Shown in pieces: positions 42,868 to 52,442 of a stretch of DNA of 64,000 bases; within the stretch, counting starts at the first letter, position 1; each line of letters starts with the position of its first letter. Below the pieces are notes generated by a model. It was not told where the DNA came from. It saw only the letters and a list, made by a program, of their open reading frames with translations, and did no database searches. Location of the stretch: contig JAEUUY010000026.1 in assembly GCA_016787225.1 (NCBI GenBank), positions 62,001 through 126,000 on the forward strand, read 5' to 3'. The position numbers and the translations under genes were made by a program. The DNA comes from Chitinophagales bacterium (GTDB lineage Bacteria; Bacteroidota; Bacteroidia; Chitinophagales; JADJOU01).

Positions 42868-45756
42868 CTACCTCACCAGATGAAACGTCCCTGTATACGT
42901 TCTTCTATCCTGATTGAGGAGAATGACTTCGGCGAAGTAACTATATGAACCCAGTGGAACTGGGTCACCTTTATAACGTCCGTCCCATTTCTGATGGAGG
43001 TTGTCAGAGGCATATACTTTCTCGCCCCATCGGTTATAGATGGCTATGTTGTAGGATAAAATATTTTCTACATTGGGGAAGTATTCATCATTCGTACCAT
43101 CTCCGTTCGGGCTGAAAGCGGTAGGAAAACCCACTGCCCAGCTATCGTAGATATTGACTTGGACATCTTTATAGGCTCGGCAGCCCTGTGCATCGGTAAA
43201 TTCTAATCGGACGACCGCACTGCTATCTAATCGAAACCGCACAGTCCGACAACTATCGCACTGGAACATATAGGACGGAGTCCAGCGATATTTGCCGCCC
43301 ATATCACTTGGTTTTATCTGTGGGTTGAGAAAGAGAAGTTCTCCTTTATAGTTACTTATCTCGTCTTGTAGAATGATTTCGGTATCATTATGGTATTTTA
43401 GCTTAGCGGAGTCTCGTCCTTTGCAGTTGGCGGTATCGGTATAGCTCAGTTTATACTCTCCTTCACTCTTGACAAGAATAGACGGACTTACTTCTCCCGT
43501 GCTCCAGAGATAGTCTCTATGCCCTAGCCCTGCATCGAGAATAGCCTCCGAACCTCGGCAGATAGCAGTATCCCTGAGTTTTTTTATGATTTTCGGAGTT
43601 CTGAGGGTCAGGACGAGGGTGCGGATACTATCACAGTTCTTGGCATTGCGGAAGGTATCGAGATAGGTGCCTGCTTGGCTTCTGCCCTCATAGCTCTCGC
43701 CACGGCAGATTTCTTGGTTGAGGGTGAAATAGCTTTTTTTATTAACTGTGAGGTTTAGGGTGCGGGTGCTATCACAGCCATTGGCTGCGATGAGGATATC
43801 GCTATGCGTACCCGTAGTGCTATGTCCCCAGTAGCTCTGTCCTTCGCAGATAGTTTGAGTATGGGTGCTGCTACTCGGCTCTCGGATACTGAGGCGGAGG
43901 GTGCGGTAGGTGATACAGCCTTGGCTGCTCGTGAGGGTATCGTAGTATGTCCCTGCGGTGGTATAGCCATAGAGGCTTTTTCCACGGCAGATACTGGTAT
44001 CGATCGTGAGATATTTAGGAATAACGGTTAGGTTTAGCCGGGCTATACTATCGCAGCCACTAGAGGCGGTAAGGGTATCGGCATAGCTGCCTGTGGTGGT
44101 TCTACCACGGACGACCTGCCCTTCGCAGATAGTGGTGTCAATTTTGTTTAATATTTCTTGGTGTACAACAATAGGCACAGTAAGAGAGTCTAGCTGACTT
44201 TCACAGCGTTGACCATAGGCGATTATCTTATAACTTTTAGTGGTAGTGGGCTTGAGGGTGATTTCAACACCACCAGCTACGGTGCGAATTGATGCCTCGC
44301 TTGCAGAAGGCATTACCATTAGGCTATCATAGCCTGCACCCACCTTGACCACCGCGCTATCGCCTAGACAAAGGCTATATTTAATATTACGGTCAATAAA
44401 CTTGTCAAAAAGTTTAATGTTGATGCAATTAGTATCAGGATCGTAGCGCCAAAGGTCGTTCGTCCCCCAAAGAGTAGATTTATCGTCTGTGTAATAATAT
44501 CCGCCAAAAATATATAATCTATTTAGCTTATCAGTCCACATTGCAGGACTTCTTCGAGGCGGGGGTTTATTATTTTTGCTAGTAACTCCTTTTTGTCCAT
44601 AAGTGAATGCAGAACTTGAATCTGTTTTACCTCCGTATAGCCAAATCCAATTGTTTTTATACGGATTATAAGCCCACAAATCAGAGTATATTATATCCTT
44701 ACCGCTTGTATATCTCATGCCACCATAAAACCAAAACAAACTATTACAATTATTATTCATCACACTAGAATGATAAATTCTAGGAGCCGGATAAAAAATA
44801 GGTGAATCGACGCAATGCTTATTAGAATAACTTCCTTCAGACATAGCAATAGTATCTCCAAGAATCCATGTCCATTTTTTAGAAGCTACATTAAATTCCC
44901 ATAAATCATTTTGATAAAAGTCATGACCATAGCCATGCAAATAGCACCTGCTACCTTTTACCCAATGAGATACTAGTGAGAATTTGATAGGTGGCCAATT
45001 TGCAGAACTTGATATGCCTTTTGTACCATAACTATGGTAATGATTTGTATTAATTCCTCCACCATGCCATGTCCATAAGCCCGTCTTCATATTATATTCC
45101 CATAACTCATTACCAACTGACCCGCCAAAAATAAATACTTGATTTCCTATTTTCCATGTAGTTGCTTGGTGCATAAATTTTGGCCAATTTGCAGATCTCG
45201 CTATGCCTTTTGTACCATAATTAAAATAATCTAATCGGTAGTCTAAAACCTGAAATTTCTTTGTGTTAATATCAAATTTTATAATCATACTAGGATTACT
45301 TGAAACATATTTATCGAATTCATAGAAAAAATACAAATTACCTATACTATCCGTCCATGATGGATATTCATGTATGTTAAAAAGAAACCATTGGTGCATA
45401 TAAATAAGAAAGTCGTTTGGTATATTGCCTTCTATTTCTAGCTTATCATACCCCGCTTCCCATGTCCAGCGATTCGTTACCCAATCATAAGACCATATTT
45501 CAGAGGAATCTCTTCCTCCATACTTGTAATTTTCGATAATGACCCAAAACTTATCACTAGAGTCTCTCCAGCTGACATTAATTCGATGGTTACTTGGTGG
45601 TAGATTATTATAGGAAGCTAGCCCTTTCGTACCTCTATTTACTCTATTGCTATTCGAATTAGTCACTGAATCCCCATGCAGCCAAGTCCATGTGCCCTGG
45701 GCATCCGCTGTGTGCAGTTGTAGAGAAATAGCAATAAGGCAGAGCATTTTATACAT
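42868..45756 (-). CDS. giant secreted Kelch-like / CHU_C protein (type IX type B cargo)
   Basis: The 962-residue protein has a signal peptide (MLCLIAISLQLHTADAQ). Its first half (about 20-470) holds repeated Kelch-type blades, each with a recurring GTKGxxSxxNxP phrase and a WTWLHGD/WTWHGGG-type tryptophan motif. About four ~52-residue repeats with TICEGQ or SICRG, then YxDTL and CDSxRTLxLTV, follow (530-750). The CHU_C-type C-terminus (AFSPNGDGTNDEYFPNVENI, YNRWGEKVYASDN, WDGRYKGDPVPLGSY) is a type B sorting domain of gliding-associated proteins. Likely an adhesin or surface structural protein. Confidence 0.9.
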   Translation of the reverse strand: MYKMLCLIAISLQLHTADAQGTWTWLHGDSVTNSNSNRVNRGTKGLASYNNLPPSNHRINVSWRDSSDKFWVIIENYKYGGRDSSEIWSYDWVTNRWTWEAGYDKLEIEGNIPNDFLIYMHQWFLFNIHEYPSWTDSIGNLYFFYEFDKYVSSNPSMIIKFDINTKKFQVLDYRLDYFNYGTKGIARSANWPKFMHQATTWKIGNQVFIFGGSVGNELWEYNMKTGLWTWHGGGINTNHYHSYGTKGISSSANWPPIKFSLVSHWVKGSRCYLHGYGHDFYQNDLWEFNVASKKWTWILGDTIAMSEGSYSNKHCVDSPIFYPAPRIYHSSVMNNNCNSLFWFYGGMRYTSGKDIIYSDLWAYNPYKNNWIWLYGGKTDSSSAFTYGQKGVTSKNNKPPPRRSPAMWTDKLNRLYIFGGYYYTDDKSTLWGTNDLWRYDPDTNCINIKLFDKFIDRNIKYSLCLGDSAVVKVGAGYDSLMVMPSASEASIRTVAGGVEITLKPTTTKSYKIIAYGQRCESQLDSLTVPIVVHQEILNKIDTTICEGQVVRGRTTTGSYADTLTASSGCDSIARLNLTVIPKYLTIDTSICRGKSLYGYTTAGTYYDTLTSSQGCITYRTLRLSIREPSSSTHTQTICEGQSYWGHSTTGTHSDILIAANGCDSTRTLNLTVNKKSYFTLNQEICRGESYEGRSQAGTYLDTFRNAKNCDSIRTLVLTLRTPKIIKKLRDTAICRGSEAILDAGLGHRDYLWSTGEVSPSILVKSEGEYKLSYTDTANCKGRDSAKLKYHNDTEIILQDEISNYKGELLFLNPQIKPSDMGGKYRWTPSYMFQCDSCRTVRFRLDSSAVVRLEFTDAQGCRAYKDVQVNIYDSWAVGFPTAFSPNGDGTNDEYFPNVENILSYNIAIYNRWGEKVYASDNLHQKWDGRYKGDPVPLGSYSYFAEVILLNQDRRTYTGTFHLVR

Positions 45757-45763
45757 AGTAGTA

Positions 45764-45771
45764 CAAAGATA
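45764..45771 (-). promoter_or_regulatory. -7 box TATCTTTG of the Kelch/CHU_C gene
   Basis: On the minus strand TATCTTTG lies only 7 bases before the ATG at 45756, so the transcript would be leaderless or would start at the ATG three codons further in (45747). Confidence 0.5.
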
Positions 45772-45820
45772 AGGCTTATTTACGAGACTTCCCTAAAGTT
45801 TTAAAACTTTCCATAATGTA

Positions 45821-45881
45821 GAATCGATTGAATCATATAGTTCGACACGTAGTGGCTTCTAATGATTAAATTGGTATTATA
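45821..45881. repeat. dispersed intergenic repeat, copy B
   Basis: GAATCGATTGAATCATATAG and the following ~30 bases (TTCGACACG, GTGGCTTCTAATGATTAA) match copy A at 42284 with only a few differences. It lies between the Kelch/CHU_C gene and the downstream end of the lipoprotein gene. Confidence 0.7.
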
Positions 45882-45888
45882 AATACAC

Positions 45889-46476
45889 TTAAAGCTTAAA
45901 AGCTATGCATTTAGAACTATCTATAACTGCTTTCAGACTATGGACATTTTTGTTATAAAAATAAAATTTCGCTCCTGATAATGAATCTAGGAAATAGAAA
46001 TTATAACTAGCGGAATCCATATTGTACTGGGGGTCAAATTTTTTCAATACATCTTCATTCCAAGATTTTATGGAATTAATAGTTCGTCCATATATTTTAG
46101 CATCTGTATAATAGATGATTTGCTCTTTTGCGTATCTATTTCTTATAGATTTTGAAAAATCATATAAATAATCATGAACCACTGGTATGAGCTCTATACT
46201 ATCTGCTCCATTGAGAATCCCTAACAAGGTATTTCTAGAACAAACAGTTCCCCTACATCGGTTGTCATGCAAAAAAACGATAAACGTTTTCTTTTTTGAT
46301 ATTTGCGCTCTAAGCCCTAAATTATAAGGGTTAAATTTAATTAAACGAAAACTATCATTCAGTTCCCAATAATCATAAGACTGATAGCCGAGCTGTGAGC
46401 GCTTGGATGGAATTATTAAATGGCAAGAAATTGCACTAAAAATGAAAACTAATAAACAGCTGAAGCGCCAATTCAA
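45889..46476 (-). CDS. predicted lipoprotein of unknown function
   Basis: The 195-residue protein has a lipoprotein signal (LLVFIFSAISC, lipidated Cys18) and no family that I recognise. A strand-like segment FIVFLHDNRCRGTVCSR with two nearby cysteines faintly recalls a thioredoxin-like fold with a CRGTVC motif, but this is weak. It follows the BatA-like gene by 15 bases and may be co-transcribed, occupying the place where batB is found in complete Bat loci. Confidence 0.6.
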   Translation of the reverse strand: MNWRFSCLLVFIFSAISCHLIIPSKRSQLGYQSYDYWELNDSFRLIKFNPYNLGLRAQISKKKTFIVFLHDNRCRGTVCSRNTLLGILNGADSIELIPVVHDYLYDFSKSIRNRYAKEQIIYYTDAKIYGRTINSIKSWNEDVLKKFDPQYNMDSASYNFYFLDSLSGAKFYFYNKNVHSLKAVIDSSKCIAFKL

Positions 46477-46491
46477 TTTCCGAATTTAACT

Positions 46492-47439
46492 TTAAACGAT
46501 CCCCTTTAACACGGTATATTTTAGTACAAATTGAAGGACTAATAGTCCAAATGCAGCAAGCAGCCAAGGTAGATACAGTTCTGTTTTCTTGTGCATGGCA
46601 TTTTTCTCTATTTCTATAGTCTCTAAACGATTGATCTGATCGTAAATTTCTTTCAAGCGAGCGGTAGAGCCAGCGCGGAAATAGATACCTCCCGTACTCT
46701 TAGATATTGTACTCATAAGGCCCTCATCTATCCCCAATATATTTCCTTTAGGTGTTCCCACACCTATAGTATAAACCTTTACATTAAAGTTTTTAGCTAT
46801 ATCTACAGCAGTTAGAGGGTCTATTTTCCCAGCGGTATTGACACCGTCTGTAAGCAATATGCAGACTCTACTTTTGGCATTGCTATTTTTTAAAACCCTA
46901 ACTGAGGTGGCCAATCCCATTCCAATAGCTGTGCCGTCCTCCAAGAGTCCATCCTGAATAGCTTCGATTTGCTTTTGAACAATATTGTGATCTATTGTAG
47001 GCGGACACTGTGTAAAACTCTCCCCTGCGAAAACGACTACCCCTATCCTATCGTTTGGTCTTTTGGAAACGAATTCTGAAGCTACAGCTTTAGCCGCTTC
47101 TAGTCTATTGGGGCTAAAATCTTTTTCCAGCATACTGGTAGAGACATCAATGGCCATCACTATATCAATACCCTTAGTAAATGATTTTTCTTTTGTAAAA
47201 CTACCCTGCGGTCTTGCTATAGCGACCACTATCAATACAGCAGCTATTACCTTCATATATGGCAATGATTTCACTAAAATCACTTTCCAAGAATTTAATT
47301 TATAGTCAAAGAAAGATGACACATAAATCTTCATACGATTCTGGCCTTGCATCATACAATGATAAATGAGCATAGTTATTGGTATGATTAATAGAAACCA
47401 TGCCCACGGATTACCATAGCTTACATTTAATAATATCAT
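46492..47439 (-). CDS. batA: BatA-like VWA-domain membrane protein
   Basis: The 315-residue protein has two N-terminal membrane segments (PWAWFLLIIPITMLIYHCM and PYMKVIAAVLIVVAIARP), a von Willebrand factor A domain with the MIDAS motif DVSTS (DIVMAIDVSTSML) and a C-terminal membrane helix. This is the BatA layout of the aerotolerance-type locus. Its partner upstream is the BatD-like protein 3 bases away. batB, batC, moxR and the DUF58 gene are not seen nearby. Confidence 0.88.
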   Translation of the reverse strand: MILLNVSYGNPWAWFLLIIPITMLIYHCMMQGQNRMKIYVSSFFDYKLNSWKVILVKSLPYMKVIAAVLIVVAIARPQGSFTKEKSFTKGIDIVMAIDVSTSMLEKDFSPNRLEAAKAVASEFVSKRPNDRIGVVVFAGESFTQCPPTIDHNIVQKQIEAIQDGLLEDGTAIGMGLATSVRVLKNSNAKSRVCILLTDGVNTAGKIDPLTAVDIAKNFNVKVYTIGVGTPKGNILGIDEGLMSTISKSTGGIYFRAGSTARLKEIYDQINRLETIEIEKNAMHKKTELYLPWLLAAFGLLVLQFVLKYTVLKGIV

Positions 47440-47442
47440 GAC

Positions 47443-48870
47443 TTAGTCTGCATTTAATTCTAAATCTGAAACATCTCGAATGCGATCGTAAACTTCTTGA
47501 AAATACTCTACCTCCTTAGGCACTATATAATTGTTCAACGCCTTATCTGTAATGACCATATTGCCTTTTTTATTCAAATTACATTCTACAATATCCTTAA
47601 ATAAAATCGCTTTCTGTTGTGTTTTTTCTTTTATGACAAATGAGTTGTAATCGAAAATTAGCAAATAGGCAAAATATTTCGATCTTACGGTCAATAATGC
47701 CACGACAGTTACTAATATACCGAGCAATACAAACCAAACAAAAAACATATAGGTACTATTTGCCAATAAACCTAAGATATAATTAATAGGAATACTATAA
47801 GAAAGGATGATAGTAGCGGATAAGGCAACCATAGTAGTAATCAATCCATAAATAAGAACTTTTAGAGAGATTTGATTGATAGCAATAGTCTTATAAGCAT
47901 ACTTATTCTGGGCATAAAACCTTTTTACTTGTAGCGCATTTGTTCTTTTATTTACATCATTGCTCAGTTGAGTAGACTGTACGAACTTATATGCCATTTT
48001 AATAATAGCTATATGTAACTCTCCTGCATGCACCTCTTTAGCAAACTTAGCTAAATCTGACTTAGTCAATATCTCATCCATATCTTGGATGATATACTCC
48101 GGAAGTTGAATTTCATTCATACTTACTAGCAACTGATTGGTTGTTTGCTCGAGGGCTTTTATCCCAAATCTTTTCTCTATATATGCGCGCAGAATGTCTG
48201 ATATTCTATCATAATATTCTTTGACCTTGCCCATTTGCCATAAATTTTCTGTTTCCACCTGTTTCAGAGCTTTTAGGGCTTCCACATGTGGAGGATCTTC
48301 TGGCTTTTCTCTATCGAATAGTTTTTCTTTTCGTATATACTTGATGTAGATAAAATATATAAGCAGAACGAGTGCCAACAATATAAAACTAATAAATAAA
48401 TAACTAAAGACCTCTTCTTTGGATAGCGGCAGCAATATGATATCTTTAATAGGCTTAATATCTTGTGCACTATCAATATTAGGAGAATTGACTGCTATCT
48501 TTATAGGATTCGTTGTATACACATCAATCGGTCCATTTCTAAAGATTAATGCAGGAAATATCTGAATGCTATCCTCAAAGCAGGTGATTTTATAGTTATG
48601 CGCTATTACAATATCATTTCCACTAAAAAAAGTATCGATTTTAGTAAGTTCTACTAAGCGAAAATTACCTATACTCGTATCATTGATTAAAGGGAACATG
48701 GTATTTGAGTAGCCTTTATTTTTAAACTTCAACTCCAATTCCATATGATCTCCAATCATTATTTGATTGGGAGATAAGGAAATAGAAGCCTCTTGGGCAC
48801 CTAGCTCTGTCTGAAGACAAAGAATACCTACAATAAAAGCCAATAACTTCGAATAAAACTTCTTGCTCAT
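47443..48870 (-). CDS. Bat-locus membrane protein with extra C-terminal membrane/PH-like module
   Basis: The 475-residue protein has a signal peptide (FYSKLLAFIVGILCLQTELGAQ), a BatD-like beta domain (ISLSPNQIMIGDHMELELKF), a membrane helix (about 160-180) and a cytoplasmic segment VKEYYDRISDILRAYIEKRFGI, seen in Bat-locus proteins with DUF4381-like parts. Unusually, two more membrane helices (about 335-400) and a ~70-residue PH-like soluble end (FVIKEKTQQKAILFKDIVECNL) follow. It is the first gene of the batA transcript. Confidence 0.65.
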   Translation of the reverse strand: MSKKFYSKLLAFIVGILCLQTELGAQEASISLSPNQIMIGDHMELELKFKNKGYSNTMFPLINDTSIGNFRLVELTKIDTFFSGNDIVIAHNYKITCFEDSIQIFPALIFRNGPIDVYTTNPIKIAVNSPNIDSAQDIKPIKDIILLPLSKEEVFSYLFISFILLALVLLIYFIYIKYIRKEKLFDREKPEDPPHVEALKALKQVETENLWQMGKVKEYYDRISDILRAYIEKRFGIKALEQTTNQLLVSMNEIQLPEYIIQDMDEILTKSDLAKFAKEVHAGELHIAIIKMAYKFVQSTQLSNDVNKRTNALQVKRFYAQNKYAYKTIAINQISLKVLIYGLITTMVALSATIILSYSIPINYILGLLANSTYMFFVWFVLLGILVTVVALLTVRSKYFAYLLIFDYNSFVIKEKTQQKAILFKDIVECNLNKKGNMVITDKALNNYIVPKEVEYFQEVYDRIRDVSDLELNAD

Positions 48871-48880
48871 AACGATATGG

Positions 48881-48888
48881 CAAATTTA
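48881..48888 (-). promoter_or_regulatory. -7 box TAAATTTG of the Bat-locus operon
   Basis: On the minus strand TAAATTTG lies 10 bases before the ATG at 48870, predicting a leader of only a few bases. Confidence 0.45.
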
Positions 48889-49043
48889 TATTTTATATCT
48901 ATCTGCAAGGAAAATAAGAATTAAAAGAAAATTAAATTTATCGTTTTTTAACCCTAACCCTTAGATAAAAGTTGAAAGTATAAAGCTGAAAGATACTGAT
49001 TAGGTAAAGTTTAATATTACCTTTCTACTTTAAACTAGATATC

Positions 49044-50540
49044 CTAGTGATTAAAGTGGCGCACTCCAGTTAAGACCATTGCTAACTTATTTGCATTACA
49101 ATAATCTATACTATCTTGATCCTTCATACTCCCTCCTGGCTGCGCTACAGCAATGATTCCAGCCCTATGGGCTATTTCTACGCAGTCTGCAAATGGAAAA
49201 AATGCATCACTCGCCATAATAGCACCATTGAGATCAAAACCAAACTCTATTGACTTTTTTATAGCATGCTCCAGTGCATCAATTCGCGACACCTGTCCAC
49301 AGCCCATTCCGATTAGTTGCTGGTTTTTAACGAGTGCTATACCATTTGACTTTAGGTGTTTCACAGCTATGATGCCGAATTCTAAATCCAATTTTGTTTC
49401 CTCATTCGGCGCTGATTCTGTAACCAATTTCCAATCATTTCTTGTCTCCACACTTTTATCGTCCTCCTGTACGAGTTGTCCATTTAGTGCGGATTTTATT
49501 TTCAAATTATAACTTGGATTCTGCTTTTGCTTCAAAATAATTCTATTTTTCTTTGATTTTAGAATTTCTAAAGCTTTTTCAGAAAATTCAGGAGCAATTA
49601 TTATTTCAAAAAACAAGGAATTCATAGACTCTGCGGTCGCTTCATCTAACTCCCGATTGGCTATTAATACTCCACCGAAAGCACTCTTTGGGTCGCATGC
49701 AAAGGCTGCTTCATAGGCTTGTTGTATAGTTTTTCGACTGGCCAATCCACAAGAGTTATTGTGTTTCATAATAGCAAAAGTCGGTTCTGAAAAATCTTGT
49801 ATCAGTCTGCATGCAGCATCGATATCTAGGATATTATTGTAGCTAACTTCCTTGCCATTCAACTTCTCGAACAAATCATCAAAATCACCCTGAAACCAAC
49901 CCTGTTGATGAGGATTTTCTCCATACCTTAAAGGGTTAGACTCAATATTTAAGAAATAGTTCGCTATGGTTCTATCATAATGAGCGATAGTATCAAAGGC
50001 ATTCGCTGCAAAAAATTTGCGTTCTTCTATGGTTGTACTGCCATTAGATTTCTCTATAATTTGATGCAATTTTTCATAATCACAAGGTTGAGCAATACAT
50101 ACCACATCATTGAAATTTTTAGCTGCCGCACGAATAAGCGTAACTCCACCAATATCAATCTTTTCAATCAATTCGCTTTCATTAGCATTATTTTTTAAGT
50201 ACTCCTCAAATGGATAAAGATTGCAAATCATTAAATCAAAAAAAGGTAGCTGATGCTCATGCATGGTCTTCACATCAGCATCTAAATCTCTTCGGGCCAA
50301 TAATCCACCAAAAATTGCAGGGTGCAGTGTTTTGACGCGACCTCCTAAAATTTCTGGGAAGCCTGTCAAACTTTCAACTTGAACACATGGCAGCCCTAAA
50401 TCTTTTATAAACTGGTAGGTACCCCCAGTAGAGTATAACTCTACGCCTTGACTGTACAAAAGTTTGACCAGTTTGTCAAGTCCATCTTTATAGTAGACTG
50501 ATAGAATTGCTTTCTGAATTTGTTTCTTTGAATGTGACAT
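49044..50540 (-). CDS. purH: bifunctional AICAR transformylase / IMP cyclohydrolase
   Basis: The 498-residue enzyme catalyses the last two steps of IMP synthesis. The N-terminal MGS-like cyclohydrolase domain shows LYSTGGTYQFIKDLG, GRVKTLHPAIFGGLLAR and DLMICNLYPFEEY; the transformylase domain shows LRYGENPHQQGWF, the catalytic KHNNSCGLA and SDAFFPFADCVEIA. It is slightly shorter than E. coli PurH but complete. It stands alone on the minus strand. Confidence 0.97.
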   Translation of the reverse strand: MSHSKKQIQKAILSVYYKDGLDKLVKLLYSQGVELYSTGGTYQFIKDLGLPCVQVESLTGFPEILGGRVKTLHPAIFGGLLARRDLDADVKTMHEHQLPFFDLMICNLYPFEEYLKNNANESELIEKIDIGGVTLIRAAAKNFNDVVCIAQPCDYEKLHQIIEKSNGSTTIEERKFFAANAFDTIAHYDRTIANYFLNIESNPLRYGENPHQQGWFQGDFDDLFEKLNGKEVSYNNILDIDAACRLIQDFSEPTFAIMKHNNSCGLASRKTIQQAYEAAFACDPKSAFGGVLIANRELDEATAESMNSLFFEIIIAPEFSEKALEILKSKKNRIILKQKQNPSYNLKIKSALNGQLVQEDDKSVETRNDWKLVTESAPNEETKLDLEFGIIAVKHLKSNGIALVKNQQLIGMGCGQVSRIDALEHAIKKSIEFGFDLNGAIMASDAFFPFADCVEIAHRAGIIAVAQPGGSMKDQDSIDYCNANKLAMVLTGVRHFNH

Positions 50541-50572
50541 TATAAGGTCGAAATATAAGTGAGTAAATTTTT

Positions 50573-52375
50573 CTATCTTCCCTTTGGTCTCTCGTATGCT
50601 GGAGAATCTTTGGTCTCCAGTTTTACAAATTTTGTTTGCTTCATCTGTGAAGCTATTGGTTCTAGTAGTTCACGTTTAATATCATTATAACTTATATCCA
50701 CAAATTTAAGCTGAGTCATCGCTTGAATATATTGTAGTAATTCACCAGCATTTATACCTGGGTTATAACTAATATTGAAATCTTCTAACTTCTTCAATTT
50801 AGCCAGAGAAGGAGAAATCCGTTTTATTTCATTAGACTTGAAGTTTAAGACTCGCAACTCAGTAAGGTTTTCAATAGCATCTGGTATTTCTTGTAAAAGC
50901 GCTCCCATTAAATTTAATTCTTCGAGTTTTGTGAGATCAAACCAGAACCTATCTGGCAATGACTCGTAAACCTGATCTTTGAGGGATAATCTTTTTAGAT
51001 TTTTACAACGAGCGAGCGATGGCGGAATTTTATTTATCTTTTCCTTATATGGAGAATAAAAATCTGCCTCTATATAAAAAGTCTCTAAGGATAAAGCTAG
51101 CAAACCTAAATCACTTGGGATTTCGCTAATCTTATTATGACTTAAATCGAGATAAGATAATATAGGCAGCGTTTTTATAACATCTGGAAAATTAACTAGC
51201 TGATTCCAACTCAAATCTAGGTAGGTAATACTTTCTAAAAGTGAAAATCTACTAGGCAATGCATTTAATTGACAACCCCTCAAATCCATTTTTTTCAACT
51301 TCATACAGCTTCCTATAGAATTAGGAAGTTCAGTCAGTGGAATTCTGTCCTTCTGCGACTGACCAGCGCTTAAATAAAACTCCTCCAATTGTGATAGATT
51401 TCCGATTTCAGAGGCTATTTTCTTTATTGGATTATTAGTTAAAATTAGTTTTTTCAATTTTGTCATAGTACCTATTCCTGGGCTTAATTCCGAAAGACCA
51501 CAATCGGATAAATCCAACTCTTCTAGATTTGGAATCTGCGCCATTGTGGAATAAATCTGAATACTATTTAACTTGCTATTCCTTGAGAGATTTATACTTC
51601 GAAGTTTTTTCATACCTTCAAGGTTAGCAGGTAGATTTACTATAGAATTCAGGTTGAGATCCAGCTCCTCTATTTGATTTAATTTGCCGAAAGACTCTCC
51701 TAAAGCCTCAAGCTTACACCCACTAAGTTTAACAGATTTAAGTTTAGGTACGTTGGCTAAAATCTGCCCCACATTGTCTATATCTATCGTAGGATTATTA
51801 TGCAAATTGATGGACTCCAATGAGGTCATGTTGACCAATCCTTGAGGAAGTTCATTGAGTTTATTACCATTGAGATCTAATTTTTTTACTCCTTTCAATA
51901 ACCCGATATTTTCTGGTAATTTAGCCTTCTCTGAAAATATTATGTGAAGTTCTGTCAAATTTGGCAAATCCTTAATCTGATTAAACAATGCTTCTAAATG
52001 CACAGACGGACATCGGCGCAAGGTTAAAGTTCTCAGTTTTCTAAACTTCTTAATCGAGTTAGGAAAAATGGAAAGCGCAGACGATTGTATGGTTAATTGA
52101 GTAATCGTATCTGCAAAGGGCTCAATCTCTTGAAAATACGCTAAGGTTTCATTAAGCTGAACGGTGTCTGCTTTTAGTTTTATCTCCCGTAATTTTTGAA
52201 AATAATTTCTAGTGTCAAAGTCACGAGCAAAATCTTCGCGCTTTTTCTGCATAGAATCCTCATACCGCTTTTGTTTTAACTCAGCAGGAGTCAATTCACT
52301 CAAATCACTCCCCCGCTGTCCATAGATGTGAGTAACAGAAAGGAGCAAAACAAAACAAAAAACTATTCTAATCAT
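50573..52375 (-). CDS. secreted leucine-rich-repeat protein
   Basis: From the ATG at 52375 the protein is 600 residues with a signal peptide (MIRIVFCFVLLLSVTHIYGQ); an ATG seven codons upstream would spoil the signal. A short charged coiled segment (ELTPAELKQKRYEDSMQKKREDF) precedes about 20 leucine-rich repeats of 22-24 residues (for example LDLNGNKLNELPQGLVNMTSL, LDLSHNKISEIPSDLG). There is no sorting tail. It probably acts in the periplasm or at the surface in protein binding. Confidence 0.88.
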   Translation of the reverse strand: MIRIVFCFVLLLSVTHIYGQRGSDLSELTPAELKQKRYEDSMQKKREDFARDFDTRNYFQKLREIKLKADTVQLNETLAYFQEIEPFADTITQLTIQSSALSIFPNSIKKFRKLRTLTLRRCPSVHLEALFNQIKDLPNLTELHIIFSEKAKLPENIGLLKGVKKLDLNGNKLNELPQGLVNMTSLESINLHNNPTIDIDNVGQILANVPKLKSVKLSGCKLEALGESFGKLNQIEELDLNLNSIVNLPANLEGMKKLRSINLSRNSKLNSIQIYSTMAQIPNLEELDLSDCGLSELSPGIGTMTKLKKLILTNNPIKKIASEIGNLSQLEEFYLSAGQSQKDRIPLTELPNSIGSCMKLKKMDLRGCQLNALPSRFSLLESITYLDLSWNQLVNFPDVIKTLPILSYLDLSHNKISEIPSDLGLLALSLETFYIEADFYSPYKEKINKIPPSLARCKNLKRLSLKDQVYESLPDRFWFDLTKLEELNLMGALLQEIPDAIENLTELRVLNFKSNEIKRISPSLAKLKKLEDFNISYNPGINAGELLQYIQAMTQLKFVDISYNDIKRELLEPIASQMKQTKFVKLETKDSPAYERPKGR

Positions 52376-52398
52376 AGGTGTCTGATTATAAAACACCG

Positions 52399-52406
52399 CA
52401 AAACTA
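52399..52406 (-). promoter_or_regulatory. -7 box TAGTTTTG of the LRR gene
   Basis: On the minus strand TAGTTTTG lies 23 bases before the ATG at 52375 and supports that start. Confidence 0.4.
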
Positions 52407-52442
52407 GATGTAAAAAATCAAAGTTCTTTAGCTAGATATCAA

